Assembly: GCA_006227775.1 (NCBI GenBank)
Contig: SBFV01000170.1
Coordinates: 1 to 6,466, forward strand
Source: Gammaproteobacteria bacterium
GTDB taxonomy: Bacteria > Pseudomonadota > Gammaproteobacteria > Chromatiales > Chromatiaceae
DNA length: 6,466 nucleotides
Direction: 5' to 3'
Under the pieces are notes generated by a model, which saw only the letters and a list, made by a program, of their open reading frames with translations, did no database searches and had not been told where the DNA came from. Within the stretch, counting starts at the first letter, position 1, and each line of letters begins with the position of its first letter. This document shows positions 5,862-6,466 of this stretch, piece by piece. The translations under genes and the position numbers were made by a program.

Positions 5862-6466
5862 GCCGATGGCCGCGCCGCGGCCGCCCAGGGGCGCACCCCC
5901 GCTAACCGCCTCTACCTGTTCCTGGCTGTCTTCAGCCGTAAGGTCGTCGGCTGGGAGGTCTTCACCCGCGAAAGCGCCGAGCAGGCCGCGACCGTGTTCA
6001 GCCGCGCCTACCACCGCGAGGGGGTGACGCCAGAGCGCCTGGTCCTGCCTGCCGATAACGGCGGGCCGATGAAGGGGGGGACCCTGCTGGCGACCTTGCC
6101 GCGCCTGGGGGTGATGCCCTCCTTCAGCCGGCCTTCGGTCAGGGATGACAACCCCTACGCGGAGGCCCTGTTCACGACCCTCAAGTACCATCCCGGCGCC
6201 CCCGGCCAGCCCTTCGCGAACCTGGAGGATGCCCGCCAGTGGGTGGCGCGCTTTGTCGCGTGGTACAACGAGCAGCATCGTCACAGCGCCCTCCGGTTCG
6301 TGACGCCAGGACAGCGCCATCGCGGCGAGGACCGTGCCTGACTCGACCAGCGCCTCCAGCTCTATGCCGCCGCTAAGATCCGCCATCCCGCGCGCTGGTC
6401 AGGGGCTACCCGCCCGTGGGAACCCGACGCCATCGTCTGCCTGAACCCCGGTCGAACCCCCAAACA
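5862..6466 (+). pseudogene. IS3-family transposase (OrfB, DDE/rve), truncated, with internal stop
   Basis: Similarity becomes clear from about 5907 (RLYLFLAVFSRKVVGWEV), then RESAEQAA, LVLPADNGGPMKGG, LGVMPSFSRPSVRDDNPYAE, LFTTLKY and WYNEQHRHSALRFVTP, the ordered signature of IS3-type OrfB integrase cores. Catalytic Asp (6054-6056, ADNG) and Glu (6162-6164, NPYAE) are 35 residues apart, matching the DD(35)E pattern. The first catalytic Asp (the WDITYL region) is missing because the 5' part is lost, and the Asp normally seen before FSRK is Ala. A TGA at 6339-6341 interrupts the frame, yet family-like sequence continues in the same frame after it (LQLYAAAKIRHPARWSG, then LNP) to the window edge, so the stop is a nonsense mutation rather than the natural end. 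The right terminal inverted repeat is outside the window. The segment 5862-5906 is Ala-rich and not recognisable. Confidence 0.85.

Larger units (their letters stand above)
5536..6466. mobile_element. Decayed mobile region at tRNA-Leu: integrase and IS3 remnants
   Basis: Everything from the tRNA 3' end to the window edge consists of two broken mobile genes joined head-on: the C-terminal part of a tyrosine recombinase on the - strand and the C-terminal part of an IS3-family transposase on the + strand. The junction lies around 5845-5905. This looks like an island or prophage edge shrunk by insertion and deletion. The other boundary is outside the window. Confidence 0.75.

Noticed and set aside
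5676..6386. Open frame of 236 codons on the - strand opposite the IS3 remnant
   Set aside because: The + strand holds clear transposase signatures, and the - strand translation is an unrecognisable shadow that reads across the junction of two broken genes.
1..6466. CRISPR array, retron or tandem repeat array
   Set aside because: No regularly spaced direct repeats or reverse-transcriptase motifs were seen on either strand.

Overview
The window is GC-rich bacterial DNA with long, codon-dense genes. The gene set (an archaeal-type RNA ligase with its partner protein, an NdvB-like GH17-GT2 beta-glucan synthase, a class II tRNA-Leu with encoded CCA, and IS3-family remnants) suggests a gammaproteobacterium, perhaps a sulfur-oxidising or purple sulfur lineage. 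That placement is inference from family distribution; no marker gene here proves it.

Bases 1-1589 hold an RNA-processing pair: the 3' part of a PIN-like 'RNA ligase partner' gene (+ strand) and a complete Pab1020/Rnl3-type ATP-dependent RNA ligase (- strand). They converge and overlap tail to tail by 34 bp. A 270-bp divergent spacer (1590-1859) with a perfect 9-bp-arm stem-loop separates the ligase from a small gene (1860-2234) for a membrane-anchored, methionine-rich coiled-coil protein. That gene converges, with a 10-bp gap, on a 902-codon gene (2245-4953, - strand). Its product has a periplasmic GH17 domain and a cytosolic GT2 domain and is probably a beta-1,3-glucan synthase/transglycosylase.

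Bases 4954-5450 carry no supported protein gene, but include a terminator-like hairpin on the - strand and a -10-like box before the tRNA. tRNA-Leu(UAG) lies at 5451-5535. Directly beyond its 3' end is a decayed mobile region: the C-terminal third or so of a tyrosine recombinase (stop 16 bp from the tRNA, catalytic Arg of the HxxR box changed to Gly), abutting a 5'-truncated IS3-family transposase that also carries an internal TGA stop and runs off the window.

Two parts are likely functional modules: RNA end-joining (ligase plus PIN-like partner) and envelope glucan synthesis. The right end is a graveyard of an element that probably integrated at tRNA-Leu. The least explained items are the Met-core coiled-coil protein and the ligase/partner pair, a pairing already known but whose joint job is, to my knowledge, unresolved.
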